From Arthrobacter sp. SLBN-100 (GTDB lineage Bacteria > Actinomycetota > Actinomycetes > Actinomycetales > Micrococcaceae): a stretch of DNA of 64,000 nt. The DNA lies in the NCBI RefSeq assembly GCF_006715305.1, contig NZ_VFMY01000001.1, positions 1,054,001 to 1,118,000 on the forward strand, read 5' to 3'. The notes under the pieces were generated by a model. That model did no database searches and was not told the DNA's origin. It saw nothing but the letters and a program-made list of their open reading frames with translations. The position numbers and the translations under genes are program-made. Below, in pieces: positions 16,405-27,158 of this stretch (position 1 is its first letter; every line of letters starts with the position of its first letter).

Positions 16405-16608
16405 TTTTGTGGTCACTCCTGTTTCAGAAAGGGGGTGAACCCGACGTTCTGCACCCGTGGGGCGGGCCGTACTTGCGGGCTCGAAGGACAGGATCCGGAC
16501 GCGGAGAGAGGGGCCACGCAGATCGAGTACCTGTTTATTGTGCCAGATGAGCGCCCGGATTTCGACTTGACACGCATCCGGCACCATCCGCAGGAAGCGG
16601 GAGCCAGG

Positions 16609-17049
16609 TCAGGCGGACCAGACGTACAGGCCTGTGCGCTCCGAATCATCGACGGCGGCCGCAAGTTCGGCCAGCTGCTGCACATAGGTCCGCGCCCGCG
16701 CTGCATCGAACGGCATGTCGTCCTGGGCGGCCCACTGCTCGGCAACGTCGTCCAGGACGTTGCCTTCCCCCTCGGTTTCATAGGAGATCAGGTCCGCCAG
16801 GGCACGGACCATGGCCGGCGGAACGGCCAGCAGCGAATCGCTCGCCACATCCACCATGGTCAGCTCGTAGTCGGCGCCGCCGGCGTGTACGGCTGTACCG
16901 GCAAGGTCCCCCAGTTGTTCGACCTCAAAGTCGCTGATTCCCTCGATCCTGACCGCCTGGCCGGCTGGAGCGCTGCTGCCCTGATCCAGCACCCCGGCGC
17001 GCTTCAGCGCGCCCGCATGGTCAGCGACAAAGATCTCGGTGAAGCCCAT
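16609..17049 (-). CDS. Hypothetical protein
   Basis: A ~146-residue soluble, acidic protein I do not recognise. ATG 17049 (GFTEIFVADHAGALKRAGVL) has GAGGG eight bases upstream; starts at 17064 and 17085 lack a ribosome site. The sequence resembles a small regulatory or immunity-type fold, with a beta-rich N-terminal half (VRIEGISDFEVEQLGDLAG) and a helical C-terminal half (MVRALADLISYETEGEGN). It has no membrane segment or catalytic signature. It lies 204 bases before rpsP on the same strand and after a VOC gene. Codon use matches its neighbours, so I believe it is a real gene. Confidence 0.7.
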   Translation of the reverse strand: MGFTEIFVADHAGALKRAGVLDQGSSAPAGQAVRIEGISDFEVEQLGDLAGTAVHAGGADYELTMVDVASDSLLAVPPAMVRALADLISYETEGEGNVLDDVAEQWAAQDDMPFDAARARTYVQQLAELAAAVDDSERTGLYVWSA

Positions 17050-17162
17050 GGGAATTACCCTCATTCCGTCGACGGTCCGGCACATCAGGAGGCAGAATCC
17101 GCCACCCCGCCGTTCGGTTTCAGCCTAGTACACGGGCCCCGGCTGTCCGGGCATCGGCAGCC

Positions 17163-18038
17163 TTAGCGGACCGCGACCCGGATGCTGTTGCGCCAGGGAT
17201 CCTCAAACCGCAGTTCCGCACCGGTGTGGTGGGCGGGCACCCCGGCGACCTTCAGCCGGTCAGCCAGCGCCCCGACGTCATCCCCGGCCGGAACCTCGAT
17301 AAGCACCTCGCCAAGGCCCAACGTATCCTTGCGGGGACCGGCGCCGCGGCTGTTCCAGACGTTCATGGCCATGTGGTGGTGGTAGCGCCCGGCCGAGACA
17401 AAGAGTGCCTGCCCGTGCCAGCCCGCGGTTTTTTCGAACCCGAGGATGTCTACGTAGAAATCGCGGGCCCGCTGGACGTCGCCCACCTGGAGGTGGACAT
17501 GGCCCACTCCCGCCACGGTTCCGCGCTGGCGCTCGAGGGACTCCTCGGTGAGGTGCTGCTCCAGGTAGCGCTGCGGCGGCAGGGCCAGGCTGTCCATCAC
17601 CACGTCCGTACCGTTCCATGACCAGTTGCTCCTTGGGCGGTCCCAGTAGAGCTCAATCCCGTTGCCTTCGGGATCATTGAAGTAGAAGGCCTCGCTGACG
17701 AGGTGGTCGGCGCTGCCTGTGAAGGAGCGGGGCTCGAACTGCGCGGCAGTGGCGATGGTGGCGGCGAGGTCGGCCTGGTTCTCAAAAAGCAGGGCCGTGT
17801 GGAAGAGCCCCGCCTCTCCCCTGCCCGGGAGGTTCAGTCCGGGGGCGGGTGCAAGGTGGACCAGCGGCTTCTTGAGCCGGCCGAGGTAAAGCCCGCCGTC
17901 CTGTTCAGCAACAACCTCAAGGCCAAGGGCACGCTGGTAGTAGTCGGTCATGACCTTCATGTCGCCCACCTTGAGCATCACGGTGCCCATGGTGAGGTCG
18001 GCAGGAAGAAGATCCTGGGTGGCGGCTTCTGCAGTCAT
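17163..18038 (-). CDS. Two-domain VOC family protein, CatE-like extradiol dioxygenase
   Basis: A 291-residue protein made of two vicinal-oxygen-chelate units (residues ~16-130 and ~170-290). The first beta strand of the second unit has the metal-ligand His (VGHVHLQVGDV), while the first unit has none (MGTVMLKVGDM), the pattern of Bacillus CatE-type enzymes. The remaining likely ligands are in GRYHHHMAMNVW and GAELRFEDPWRN. Substrate is unknown; catechol-type ring cleavage or quinone/glyoxal detoxification are both possible. GGGAG six bases before the ATG supports the start. A palindrome 59 bases upstream suggests control by a MarR-type repressor. Confidence 0.85.
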   Translation of the reverse strand: MTAEAATQDLLPADLTMGTVMLKVGDMKVMTDYYQRALGLEVVAEQDGGLYLGRLKKPLVHLAPAPGLNLPGRGEAGLFHTALLFENQADLAATIATAAQFEPRSFTGSADHLVSEAFYFNDPEGNGIELYWDRPRSNWSWNGTDVVMDSLALPPQRYLEQHLTEESLERQRGTVAGVGHVHLQVGDVQRARDFYVDILGFEKTAGWHGQALFVSAGRYHHHMAMNVWNSRGAGPRKDTLGLGEVLIEVPAGDDVGALADRLKVAGVPAHHTGAELRFEDPWRNSIRVAVR

Positions 18039-18096
18039 TGAAAACTCCCGGTGCTGTGGCCCGTCGGGTTGGTGGGCCTGTCACTATTAAAATTAC

Positions 18097-18108
18097 TTGA
18101 AGCTTCAA
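18097..18108. promoter_or_regulatory. Palindromic operator upstream of the VOC gene
   Basis: A perfect 12-bp palindrome TTGAAGCTTCAA in an A/T-rich patch, 59-70 bases before the VOC start and unlike the GC-rich surroundings. TTGAA-type dyads are typical of MarR-family repressors that sense phenolics or electrophiles. The cognate regulator is not adjacent. Confidence 0.5.
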
Positions 18109-18140
18109 TTTATTCCAAGTGGCTTTCGTGACTTTGTGCC

Positions 18141-19223
18141 TCAGCGCATGATGCGCCCTCCCAGCACCACGTGGGCCAACTGCTGCACCGTTTCGGGAAC
18201 CTGCCGCGGATCTTCCCTGCACAGTACGACGTCGGCCCGGGCACCTTCGTCGAGCGCTTCGGCGCCCAGCCACTCCCGCGCGCCCCAACACGCCGCGTCG
18301 AGGGCGGCGGTGACGGGAAGTCCGGCGTGGTGGAGAGCCAGGATTTCGTCCCCGATCCTTCCGTGCCGGATGACGCTGCCCGCGTCAGTACCGGCGTAGA
18401 TCGTCGCCCCGGCCTCGAACGCCTCCGCCACCCGCTCCGCACGGCGTTCCCACAGTGCACGCATATGGGCCGCGTACCGGGGGAACTTGTGCTCCGCCTG
18501 CGCCGCGATGTCCGGAAAAGTGGCGATGTTGATGAGGGTGGGCACAATGGGAACACCCTGCTCAGCGAACCGCGGAAGGTGCCGGGGCAGCAGTCCGGTG
18601 GCATGTTCTATGCAGTCGATATCCGCGTCCAGCATCTGGTCCAGCGTTTCTTCAGCAAAGCAGTGCGCGGTGATCCGGGCGCCTTCGTCGTGCACCGCCT
18701 GGACGGCGTCCCTGACGACGGCGGCGGGAAACGACGGCGCCAGGTCACCGGCGCCGCGGTCTATCCAGTCCCCCACGAGCTTGACCCAGCCGTCGCCGTC
18801 GCGCGCCTGCTTCCGGACGGCTTCGACCAGCCCGTCGGGTTCCACTTCCTCCGCGAAGCCCCGGAGGTACCGGCGGGTCCTGGCAACATGCCTGCCGGCA
18901 CGGAGCAGCATCGGGAAATCCCGGCCGCCCTGCATCCAGCGGGTGTCTGCCGGGGAACCCGCGTCCCGGACCAGCAGCGTGCCGGCCGCCAGGTCAGCCC
19001 GCGCCTGCCCCTCGGCAACCTCGGCATCCACGGGGCCGCCGGGGCCCAGGCCGATGTGGCAATGGGCATCCACGAAGCCCGGCAGGACCCAGCCGTCCAG
19101 CACGCGGTTCGGCCTGTGCTCCGGCCGCGTGAACGTCAACAGCCCGTCAACGGACCACAGGCCCCGCCGCTCACTATGGGGCCCGGTCAGCACCGGGCCG
19201 CTGAATTCGATAATCTGCGGCAT
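18141..19223 (-). CDS. Amidohydrolase family protein
   Basis: A 360-residue metal-dependent hydrolase of the TIM-barrel amidohydrolase superfamily. The HxH pair is His54/His56 in VDAHCHIG. Other ligand positions are Lys in WVKLVGDW, His in ITAHCFAEE, His in CIEHATGL and Asp in YAGTDAGS, so the binuclear site looks complete. It has no signal peptide. It is closest in layout to imidazolonepropionase/Xaa-Pro dipeptidase-type cytosolic amidohydrolases, but substrate cannot be assigned. It is transcribed away from the thiC riboswitch and separated from the VOC gene by ~100 bases that hold the palindrome. Confidence 0.88.
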   Translation of the reverse strand: MPQIIEFSGPVLTGPHSERRGLWSVDGLLTFTRPEHRPNRVLDGWVLPGFVDAHCHIGLGPGGPVDAEVAEGQARADLAAGTLLVRDAGSPADTRWMQGGRDFPMLLRAGRHVARTRRYLRGFAEEVEPDGLVEAVRKQARDGDGWVKLVGDWIDRGAGDLAPSFPAAVVRDAVQAVHDEGARITAHCFAEETLDQMLDADIDCIEHATGLLPRHLPRFAEQGVPIVPTLINIATFPDIAAQAEHKFPRYAAHMRALWERRAERVAEAFEAGATIYAGTDAGSVIRHGRIGDEILALHHAGLPVTAALDAACWGAREWLGAEALDEGARADVVLCREDPRQVPETVQQLAHVVLGGRIMR

Positions 19224-19308
19224 CCGCGCTCCTCTTCCTCGCCAGTCAGGCTAGCACCGGCAATGTGACGGGGCCCTTCCCGAAGGCTGTGGTAGCTTCG
19301 TTCCTGAC

Positions 19309-21969
<2,661 letters not shown>

Positions 21970-22004
21970 GACCCAACCCTATTCCACGGCACCGACATGT
22001 TAAG

Positions 22005-22058
22005 TCAGTAGCGCCAGGTGTCGTTTTCAGCGGTCAAAACGACACCTGGCGCTACTGA
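22005..22058. repeat. Long perfect inverted repeat after ffh
   Basis: Arms 22005-22027 and 22036-22058 are perfect complements over 23 bases around the 8-base loop CAGCGGTC; the inner ends are TTTT and AAAA. It lies 10 bases after the ffh stop and 36 bases before the hydrolase start (minus strand). It would act as a terminator. Its length and the modular TAGCGCCAGGTGTCGTTTT arm suggest a dispersed REP/MITE-like element. Confidence 0.85.
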
Positions 22059-22067
22059 GTTGGACTG

Positions 22068-23654
22068 TTACTTTCCGAGGAACTTGTCGAAGCCCTTGGG
22101 CAGGTTCAGCTGCGAGGGATCGAAGTCGCCCCCCTGCTGGCCGAAAGCGGCACCGGTGGGAAGCGCCTTGGCTGCATTCGCGCGGCGGGCCTCGGCGTCC
22201 TTACGCTCCTGGGCAGCCTTGGCCGGGTTACCGGACTTGGCCTTCTTCTTGGGGGCGGCGTTCTTCGCGTTCTTCCGTGCGCCGCCGCCGGCCCCGGGCA
22301 TACCCGGCATTCCGGGCATGCCGGGCATCCCGCCCTGGGCCATCTTCTTCATCATCTTCTGGGCCTGCGCAAAACGCTCCAGCAGGCCGTTCACCTCGGA
22401 AACGTGCACGCCGGAACCACGGGCGATGCGGGCGCGGCGTGAACCGTTGATGATCTTCGGTGCAAGGCGCTCATGCGGCGTCATGGACCGGACGATGGCT
22501 TCGACGCGGTCAATTTCCCGCTCGTCGAACTGCTCGAGCTGCTGGCGGATGTTCTGCGCGCCGGGCATCATCATGAGCATTTTCTTCATGGAGCCCATGT
22601 TGCGGATCTGCTGCATCTGGGCAAGGAAGTCCTCAAGGGTGAAGTCCTCCTGGTCGGCGAATTTCTTCGCCATCCTGGCAGCTTCGTCCTTGTCCCAGGA
22701 TTTCTCGGCCTGCTCGATGAGCGTCAGGACGTCACCCATGTCGAGGATGCGGGAGGCCATCCGGTCCGGGTGGAAGAGTTCGAAATCGTCCAGGCCTTCG
22801 CCGGTGGACGCAAACATCACGGGCTTGCCGGTGACCGACGCGACCGAGAGGGCGGCACCGCCGCGGGCGTCGCCGTCGAGCTTTGACAGCACGATGCCGG
22901 TGAAGTTGACGCCCTCGTCGAAGGCGAGCGCGGTGTTCACCGCGTCCTGGCCAATCATCGAGTCAATAACGAACAGGACTTCATTGGGCACGATGGCGCG
23001 GCGGATCTGGCGTGCCTGCTCCATCATGTCCACATCGACGCCGAGTCGGCCGGCGGTGTCCACGATGACGACGTCGTGGAGCTTCTGGCGGGCTTCCTCA
23101 ACACCGGCGCGGGCAACCTCCACCGGGTCCCCGGCGGGATGCTCCAGTTCGGAGGACGTGGCCCCCGGGTGGGGCGCGAAGACCGGTACTTTGGCCCGCT
23201 CGCCCACCACCTGGAGCTGGGTCACAGCGTTGGGGCGCTGCAGGTCACAGGCCACCAGCATGGGGCTGTGGCCCTGGGACTTCAGCCACTTGGACAGCTT
23301 GCCGGCGAGGGTGGTTTTACCGGCACCCTGGAGGCCCGCCAGCATGATGATGGTGGGGCCGTTCTTGGCGAGGCGGATCCGGCGGGTTTCGCCGCCCAGG
23401 ATCTCCACGAGTTCCTCGTTGACGATCTTGACGATCTGCTGGCTCGGGTTCAGTGCCCCCGAAACCTCGGCGCCCAAGGCGCGTTCGCGCACGCGGCTGG
23501 TGAATTCACGGACTACAGGAACGGCAACGTCCGCGTCCAGGAGGGCACGGCGGATCTCCCGCACGGTGGCATCAACGTCTGCCTCAGTGAGGCGGCCTTT
23601 GCCGCGGAGATTCTTGAAGGTTGCTGTCAACCGGTCAGAGAGTGAATTGAACAC
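22068..23654 (-). CDS. ffh: Signal recognition particle protein Ffh
   Basis: A 528-residue SRP54 GTPase that binds 4.5S RNA and signal peptides and docks with FtsY. The N domain (residues 1-85), G domain with GLQGAGKTTLAGKL and DTAGRLGVD, and methionine-rich M domain are all present. After the M domain comes a ~75-residue tail with a GMP repeat (MPGMPGMPGMPGAGGG), a Lys-rich stretch and a final GGDFDPSQLNLPKGFDKFLGK. It starts at GTG 23654. ftsY, its receptor gene, lies 5 kb away in the same window. Confidence 0.96.
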   Translation of the reverse strand: MFNSLSDRLTATFKNLRGKGRLTEADVDATVREIRRALLDADVAVPVVREFTSRVRERALGAEVSGALNPSQQIVKIVNEELVEILGGETRRIRLAKNGPTIIMLAGLQGAGKTTLAGKLSKWLKSQGHSPMLVACDLQRPNAVTQLQVVGERAKVPVFAPHPGATSSELEHPAGDPVEVARAGVEEARQKLHDVVIVDTAGRLGVDVDMMEQARQIRRAIVPNEVLFVIDSMIGQDAVNTALAFDEGVNFTGIVLSKLDGDARGGAALSVASVTGKPVMFASTGEGLDDFELFHPDRMASRILDMGDVLTLIEQAEKSWDKDEAARMAKKFADQEDFTLEDFLAQMQQIRNMGSMKKMLMMMPGAQNIRQQLEQFDEREIDRVEAIVRSMTPHERLAPKIINGSRRARIARGSGVHVSEVNGLLERFAQAQKMMKKMAQGGMPGMPGMPGMPGAGGGARKNAKNAAPKKKAKSGNPAKAAQERKDAEARRANAAKALPTGAAFGQQGGDFDPSQLNLPKGFDKFLGK

Positions 23655-23737
23655 GTGCCGTGCACTTCTTTCAGTGGATGATCGTGACTCGACTATCTAG
23701 GGTACCAAGCCGGCCCGCAAGGTGGCATGCTGGCGAA

Positions 23738-25141
23738 ATGACGAGCCAAACAACGGTAAAAACCCTGCTCATCCTCGGCGCTTCCGGTGACCTCACCGGC
23801 AGGCTGCTCCTGCCGGGCCTCGCACGCCTTGCGGCCAACGGCCGGGCGGGCGGGTTGCGGCTCGTCGGGGCAGGCTCGGATCCCTGGACGCCGGAGCAAT
23901 GGCGGGACAGGGTGCATCAGTCCTTCGCGGGGGCGGCGGAGTCGGCTGACCCCGCGGGACGAAGCGCCTTGGCGGACCTGGAAAAGGAAACCGTCTACCA
24001 CCAGCTGGATGTCACCGCCAGCGGCGCCCTGGCCTCGCTGCTGGCCACCCTGGAGGGTCCCACGGCCGTCTATTTCGCGTTGCCGCCGCGTATCAGCCAA
24101 CTGGCCTGCGAAACCCTCCGGCCGGAGCAGGTTCCGGCTGGCACCCGGCTGGTTATGGAAAAGCCCTTCGGTTCCAGCGAGGAATCCGCCCGTGCGCTGA
24201 ACCAGACCCTGGTTCGCCTGGTCCCGGAGGACCACATCCACCGGGTGGACCACTTCCTGGGCAAGGCCACGGTGCTGAACATCCTGGGCCTGCGGTTCGC
24301 CAACAACTTCCTGGAGCCGGTCTGGAACCGGCATCACGTGGAAAAAGTGGAGATCATTTTCGACGAAGACCTCGCCCTTGAGGGCCGGGCACGCTATTAC
24401 GACGGCGCAGGCGCACTGCGCGACATGATCCAGAGCCACCTCCTGCAGATTATGGCCCTGATGGCCATGGAGCCGCCGTCGAGCATCATTGAACGGGACC
24501 TGCGCGACGCCATTTCGACGGTCCTGCGCGCGGCCAGCGTCGGCGCACCCTTCACGGAGACCACGCACAGGGCGCGTTACACGGCCGGCACCGTGGCAGG
24601 AAAGGAAGTCCCGGACTACATCCGGGAGGAGGGCGTGGACGCGTCACGCGAAACCGAAACGCTCGCCCAGATCCAGGTACGAATCGACAACTGGCGCTGG
24701 AAGGACGTCCCGTTTATTCTCCGCTCCGGAAAGGCGATGGGGGTGAAGCGCAAGGAAGCCGTGGTGACGTTCCGGCCGGTCCCCCACCTCCCCCGGGGCT
24801 TTACCGGGGTGGATTCGCCAAACCAGCTTCGGATCGGCTTCGGGCCGGACACCCTCGAGTTCGACGTCGACGTAAACGGTCCGGGCGAAATCCTCAGCCT
24901 GTCCCGGATCTCCCTCGAAGCGGAACTGAGCGCCTCCGAACTCCTGCCCTATGGCGAAGTGCTTGAGGGTGTGCTCGCCGGTGATCCGCTGCTCTCCGTC
25001 CGGGGCGACACGGCCGAAGACTGCTGGCGGATCCTTGAGCCGGTGCTGAAGGCATGGCAGCAGGACAGCGTCCCGATGGAGGAGTACGACGCCGGCTCGG
25101 CCGGCCCGGCGGGATGGTCCACTACCGCGCGGGCGAAGTAG
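23738..25141 (+). CDS. zwf: Glucose-6-phosphate dehydrogenase family protein
   Basis: A 467-residue protein of the Zwf family, oxidising glucose 6-phosphate with NAD(P)+. The nucleotide-binding loop is LGASGDLTGRLLLPGL. MEKPFG, the active-site signature IHRVDHFLGK, and GALRDMIQSHLLQIMALMAMEPP-like helix with its His are present (motif around nucleotides 24409-24477). ATG 23738 gives the usual short N-terminus; the open frame to 23660 overlaps the ffh promoter. No gnd, tal or opcA is nearby, so this is probably a second copy outside the pentose phosphate operon. It occupies the position between ffh and glnK where glnD is found in many actinobacteria. Confidence 0.9.
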   Translation: MTSQTTVKTLLILGASGDLTGRLLLPGLARLAANGRAGGLRLVGAGSDPWTPEQWRDRVHQSFAGAAESADPAGRSALADLEKETVYHQLDVTASGALASLLATLEGPTAVYFALPPRISQLACETLRPEQVPAGTRLVMEKPFGSSEESARALNQTLVRLVPEDHIHRVDHFLGKATVLNILGLRFANNFLEPVWNRHHVEKVEIIFDEDLALEGRARYYDGAGALRDMIQSHLLQIMALMAMEPPSSIIERDLRDAISTVLRAASVGAPFTETTHRARYTAGTVAGKEVPDYIREEGVDASRETETLAQIQVRIDNWRWKDVPFILRSGKAMGVKRKEAVVTFRPVPHLPRGFTGVDSPNQLRIGFGPDTLEFDVDVNGPGEILSLSRISLEAELSASELLPYGEVLEGVLAGDPLLSVRGDTAEDCWRILEPVLKAWQQDSVPMEEYDAGSAGPAGWSTTARAK

Positions 25142-25161
25142 CGCGCACTACAGGCCAAACA

Positions 25162-25202
25162 GAAGAGCGGGCAGGAACCTTTCGGTTTCCTGCCCGCTCT
25201 TC
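25162..25202. terminator. Bidirectional terminator between zwf and glnK
   Basis: A perfect 16-bp stem (25162-25177 with 25187-25202) and 9-base loop between convergent genes. Arms begin GAAGAGCGGGCAGGAA. Confidence 0.88.
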
Positions 25203-25242
25203 CCGGCTGCCCGGTTGGCCTGCCCTTTCGCGCTGCGGCCGC

Positions 25243-25581
25243 CTAGATCGCGGCGACTCCGCGTTCCCCGGTGCGGACCCGGACTGCTTCGAAGACGTCC
25301 ATGGTCCAGACCTTGCCGTCGCCGGCCCGGCCGGTGTTCGAACTGGCGATGATGACGTCCAGGATGTCATCGGCCTGCTCATCCGTGGCCAGGACTTCCA
25401 CCCGGATCTTCGGCAGCAGATCCACGTTGTACTCGGCTCCGCGGTAGACCTCGGTGTAGCCGCGCTGCCGGCCATAGCCGCTGGCCGCGCTGACCGTCAG
25501 GCCCTGTACGCCGTAGGCTTCCAGTCCTTCCCGGATGGCTTCGAGCTTTTCCGGCCTGACGATTGCGGTGATCAGTTTCAT
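25243..25581 (-). CDS. glnK: Nitrogen regulatory protein P-II (GlnK)
   Basis: A 112-residue PII signal protein. The T-loop carries Tyr51 in YRGAEYNVDLLPK, the residue uridylylated in enterobacteria and adenylylated in studied actinobacteria. The B- and C-loop blocks (ATDEQADDILDVI; GDGKVWTMDV) are normal. Its ATG overlaps the amt stop by 4 bp, so it is coupled to the ammonium channel it blocks when nitrogen is plentiful. The expected modifying enzyme gene glnD does not follow. Confidence 0.96.
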   Translation of the reverse strand: MKLITAIVRPEKLEAIREGLEAYGVQGLTVSAASGYGRQRGYTEVYRGAEYNVDLLPKIRVEVLATDEQADDILDVIIASSNTGRAGDGKVWTMDVFEAVRVRTGERGVAAI

Positions 25582-26933
25582 GCCCCCACGCTTTCCTTAC
25601 CTGTTGCTGATTCTTTCTTCGGCGCTGCGGCTTCGGCAGCCTGCGCGCCGTCCTGCTGGCTCTTGCCAGTGATCATGTCGTGCAGCGGCTGGAAGCTTCC
25701 GCCGTGTCCGCTCACCCCGAACTCGTAGGCGGTCTCGGCGTGCAGGCTGAGGTCCACACCCACCGTTTCCTGTTCCTGCGAGACCCTGAAGCCCATGGTC
25801 TTGTGGATGGCCAGGGCAATGATGGCCGTCAGGATGGCCGAGTAGGCAATGGCGATTCCGGCCGCTGCGAGCTGCGCCCACAACTGGGTCGCTCCGCCGC
25901 CGTAGAACAGGCCGCCGCCCACGCCGTCGGTGGGCAGTGCGATGAAGCCCAGGGCAACGGTGCCGATGATGCCTGAGACAAGGTGGACGCCGACGACGTC
26001 CAGCGAGTCATCGAATCCCCAGCGGAACTTCAGTCCCACGGCAAGGGCCGACGCTACACCGGCTACCACGCCGAGGCCGAGGGCACCGACGGGGCTGACA
26101 TTGGCACAGGCCGGGGTGATCGCCACGAGGCCGGCAACAACGCCGGAGGCTGCGCCCAGCGACGTGGGGTGGCCGTCACGGATACGTTCGGTGACAAGCC
26201 AGCCGAGCATGGCTGCTGCGGGGGCTGCGAGGGTGTTGATCCAGATGAGGCCGCCCTGCTCAGCAGTGGTGGCGGCGCCACCGTTGAAGCCGAACCAGCC
26301 GAACCAGAGGATGGCTGCGCCGAGCATCACAAACGGGATGTTGTGCGGGCGGTGGTTCGGGTCCTTGCCGAAGCCCTTGCGATTGCCGATGATCAGGACC
26401 AGCACCAGGGCCGCGACGCCTGCGTTGATGTGGACCACGGTGCCGCCGGCGAAGTCGATGGCGGGTCCAAGTGCCTGGCCCACTGCGCCCTCGGGGCCGA
26501 ACAGTCCGCCGCCCCACACCATGTAGGCCAGCGGGCAGTAAACCAGCGTGACCCAGACGGGGACGAACACGGTCCAGGCGCCGAACTTGGCGCGGTCGGC
26601 GATGGCGCCGCTTATCAGTGCGACGGTGATGATGGCGAAGGTGGCCGCGTAGCCAACCTTGATCAATCCGTCAGGGGTGTCGATCCCCTCCAGGCCGAAG
26701 GTGGCGAAGGGGTTGCCTACAATCTGCAGGAAACCTTCGCCGGAGCTCATGGATGCACCCCAGAGAACCCAGACAACGCCTACCACGCCGATGGAGATGA
26801 AGCTCATCATCATCATGTTCAGCGCGGCCTTGGCACGGGTCATGCCGCCGTAGAAAAATGCCAGACCTGGTGTCATGAACAGCACAAGGGCTGCCGCCAC
26901 CATGATCCAAACGTGACCTGCGGTAAGTTCCAT
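25578..26933 (-). CDS. amt: Ammonium transporter
   Basis: A 451-residue Amt/MEP channel with about 11 membrane helices. Signature regions include TPGLAFFYGGM, DFAGGTVVHINAGVAALVL (with a conserved pore His in VHINAG) and a C-terminal cytoplasmic tail with a DLSLHAETAYEFG-type motif that contacts GlnK. GAGAGGA upstream supports ATG 26933. It is followed by coupled glnK. Transcription probably depends on nitrogen status; a GlnR-like box lies ~160 bases upstream. Confidence 0.96.
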   Translation of the reverse strand: MELTAGHVWIMVAAALVLFMTPGLAFFYGGMTRAKAALNMMMMSFISIGVVGVVWVLWGASMSSGEGFLQIVGNPFATFGLEGIDTPDGLIKVGYAATFAIITVALISGAIADRAKFGAWTVFVPVWVTLVYCPLAYMVWGGGLFGPEGAVGQALGPAIDFAGGTVVHINAGVAALVLVLIIGNRKGFGKDPNHRPHNIPFVMLGAAILWFGWFGFNGGAATTAEQGGLIWINTLAAPAAAMLGWLVTERIRDGHPTSLGAASGVVAGLVAITPACANVSPVGALGLGVVAGVASALAVGLKFRWGFDDSLDVVGVHLVSGIIGTVALGFIALPTDGVGGGLFYGGGATQLWAQLAAAGIAIAYSAILTAIIALAIHKTMGFRVSQEQETVGVDLSLHAETAYEFGVSGHGGSFQPLHDMITGKSQQDGAQAAEAAAPKKESATGKESVGA

Positions 26934-27094
26934 GGTGCACGTCCTCTCTCATCGAATCTTGCGGACTCGTCCGCCTGCCAACGCCTTTTTGCGTCCTGTA
27001 AAGAGTTTGTCGTCGGCGTGTTTCGCCCGCGGAGGATTTAGATTGCCGGGCTGTTACAACAACCTCTAGGAAGTAAATGGTGCATATCGCGCTT

Positions 27095-27110
27095 GTTACG
27101 GTTGTGTTTC
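27095..27110 (-). promoter_or_regulatory. Possible GlnR box upstream of amt
   Basis: On the minus strand GAAAC-acaacc-GTAAC gives two G-N-A-A-C half-sites 11 bp apart, the AC-n9-AC pattern described for actinobacterial GlnR. It is ~160 bases before amt and 49 bases before the divergent MFS gene. One site by eye in a GC-rich genome could be chance. Confidence 0.35.
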
Positions 27111-27158
27111 CCCATTCCCGCCGCCACCCGACCGCCCGACTGCAAGGATTTGCCCACC

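Noticed and set aside
22018-23700. 560-codon open frame antisense to ffh
   Set aside because: Antisense to a complete, motif-rich ffh; Ser/Arg/Ala-rich shadow translation.
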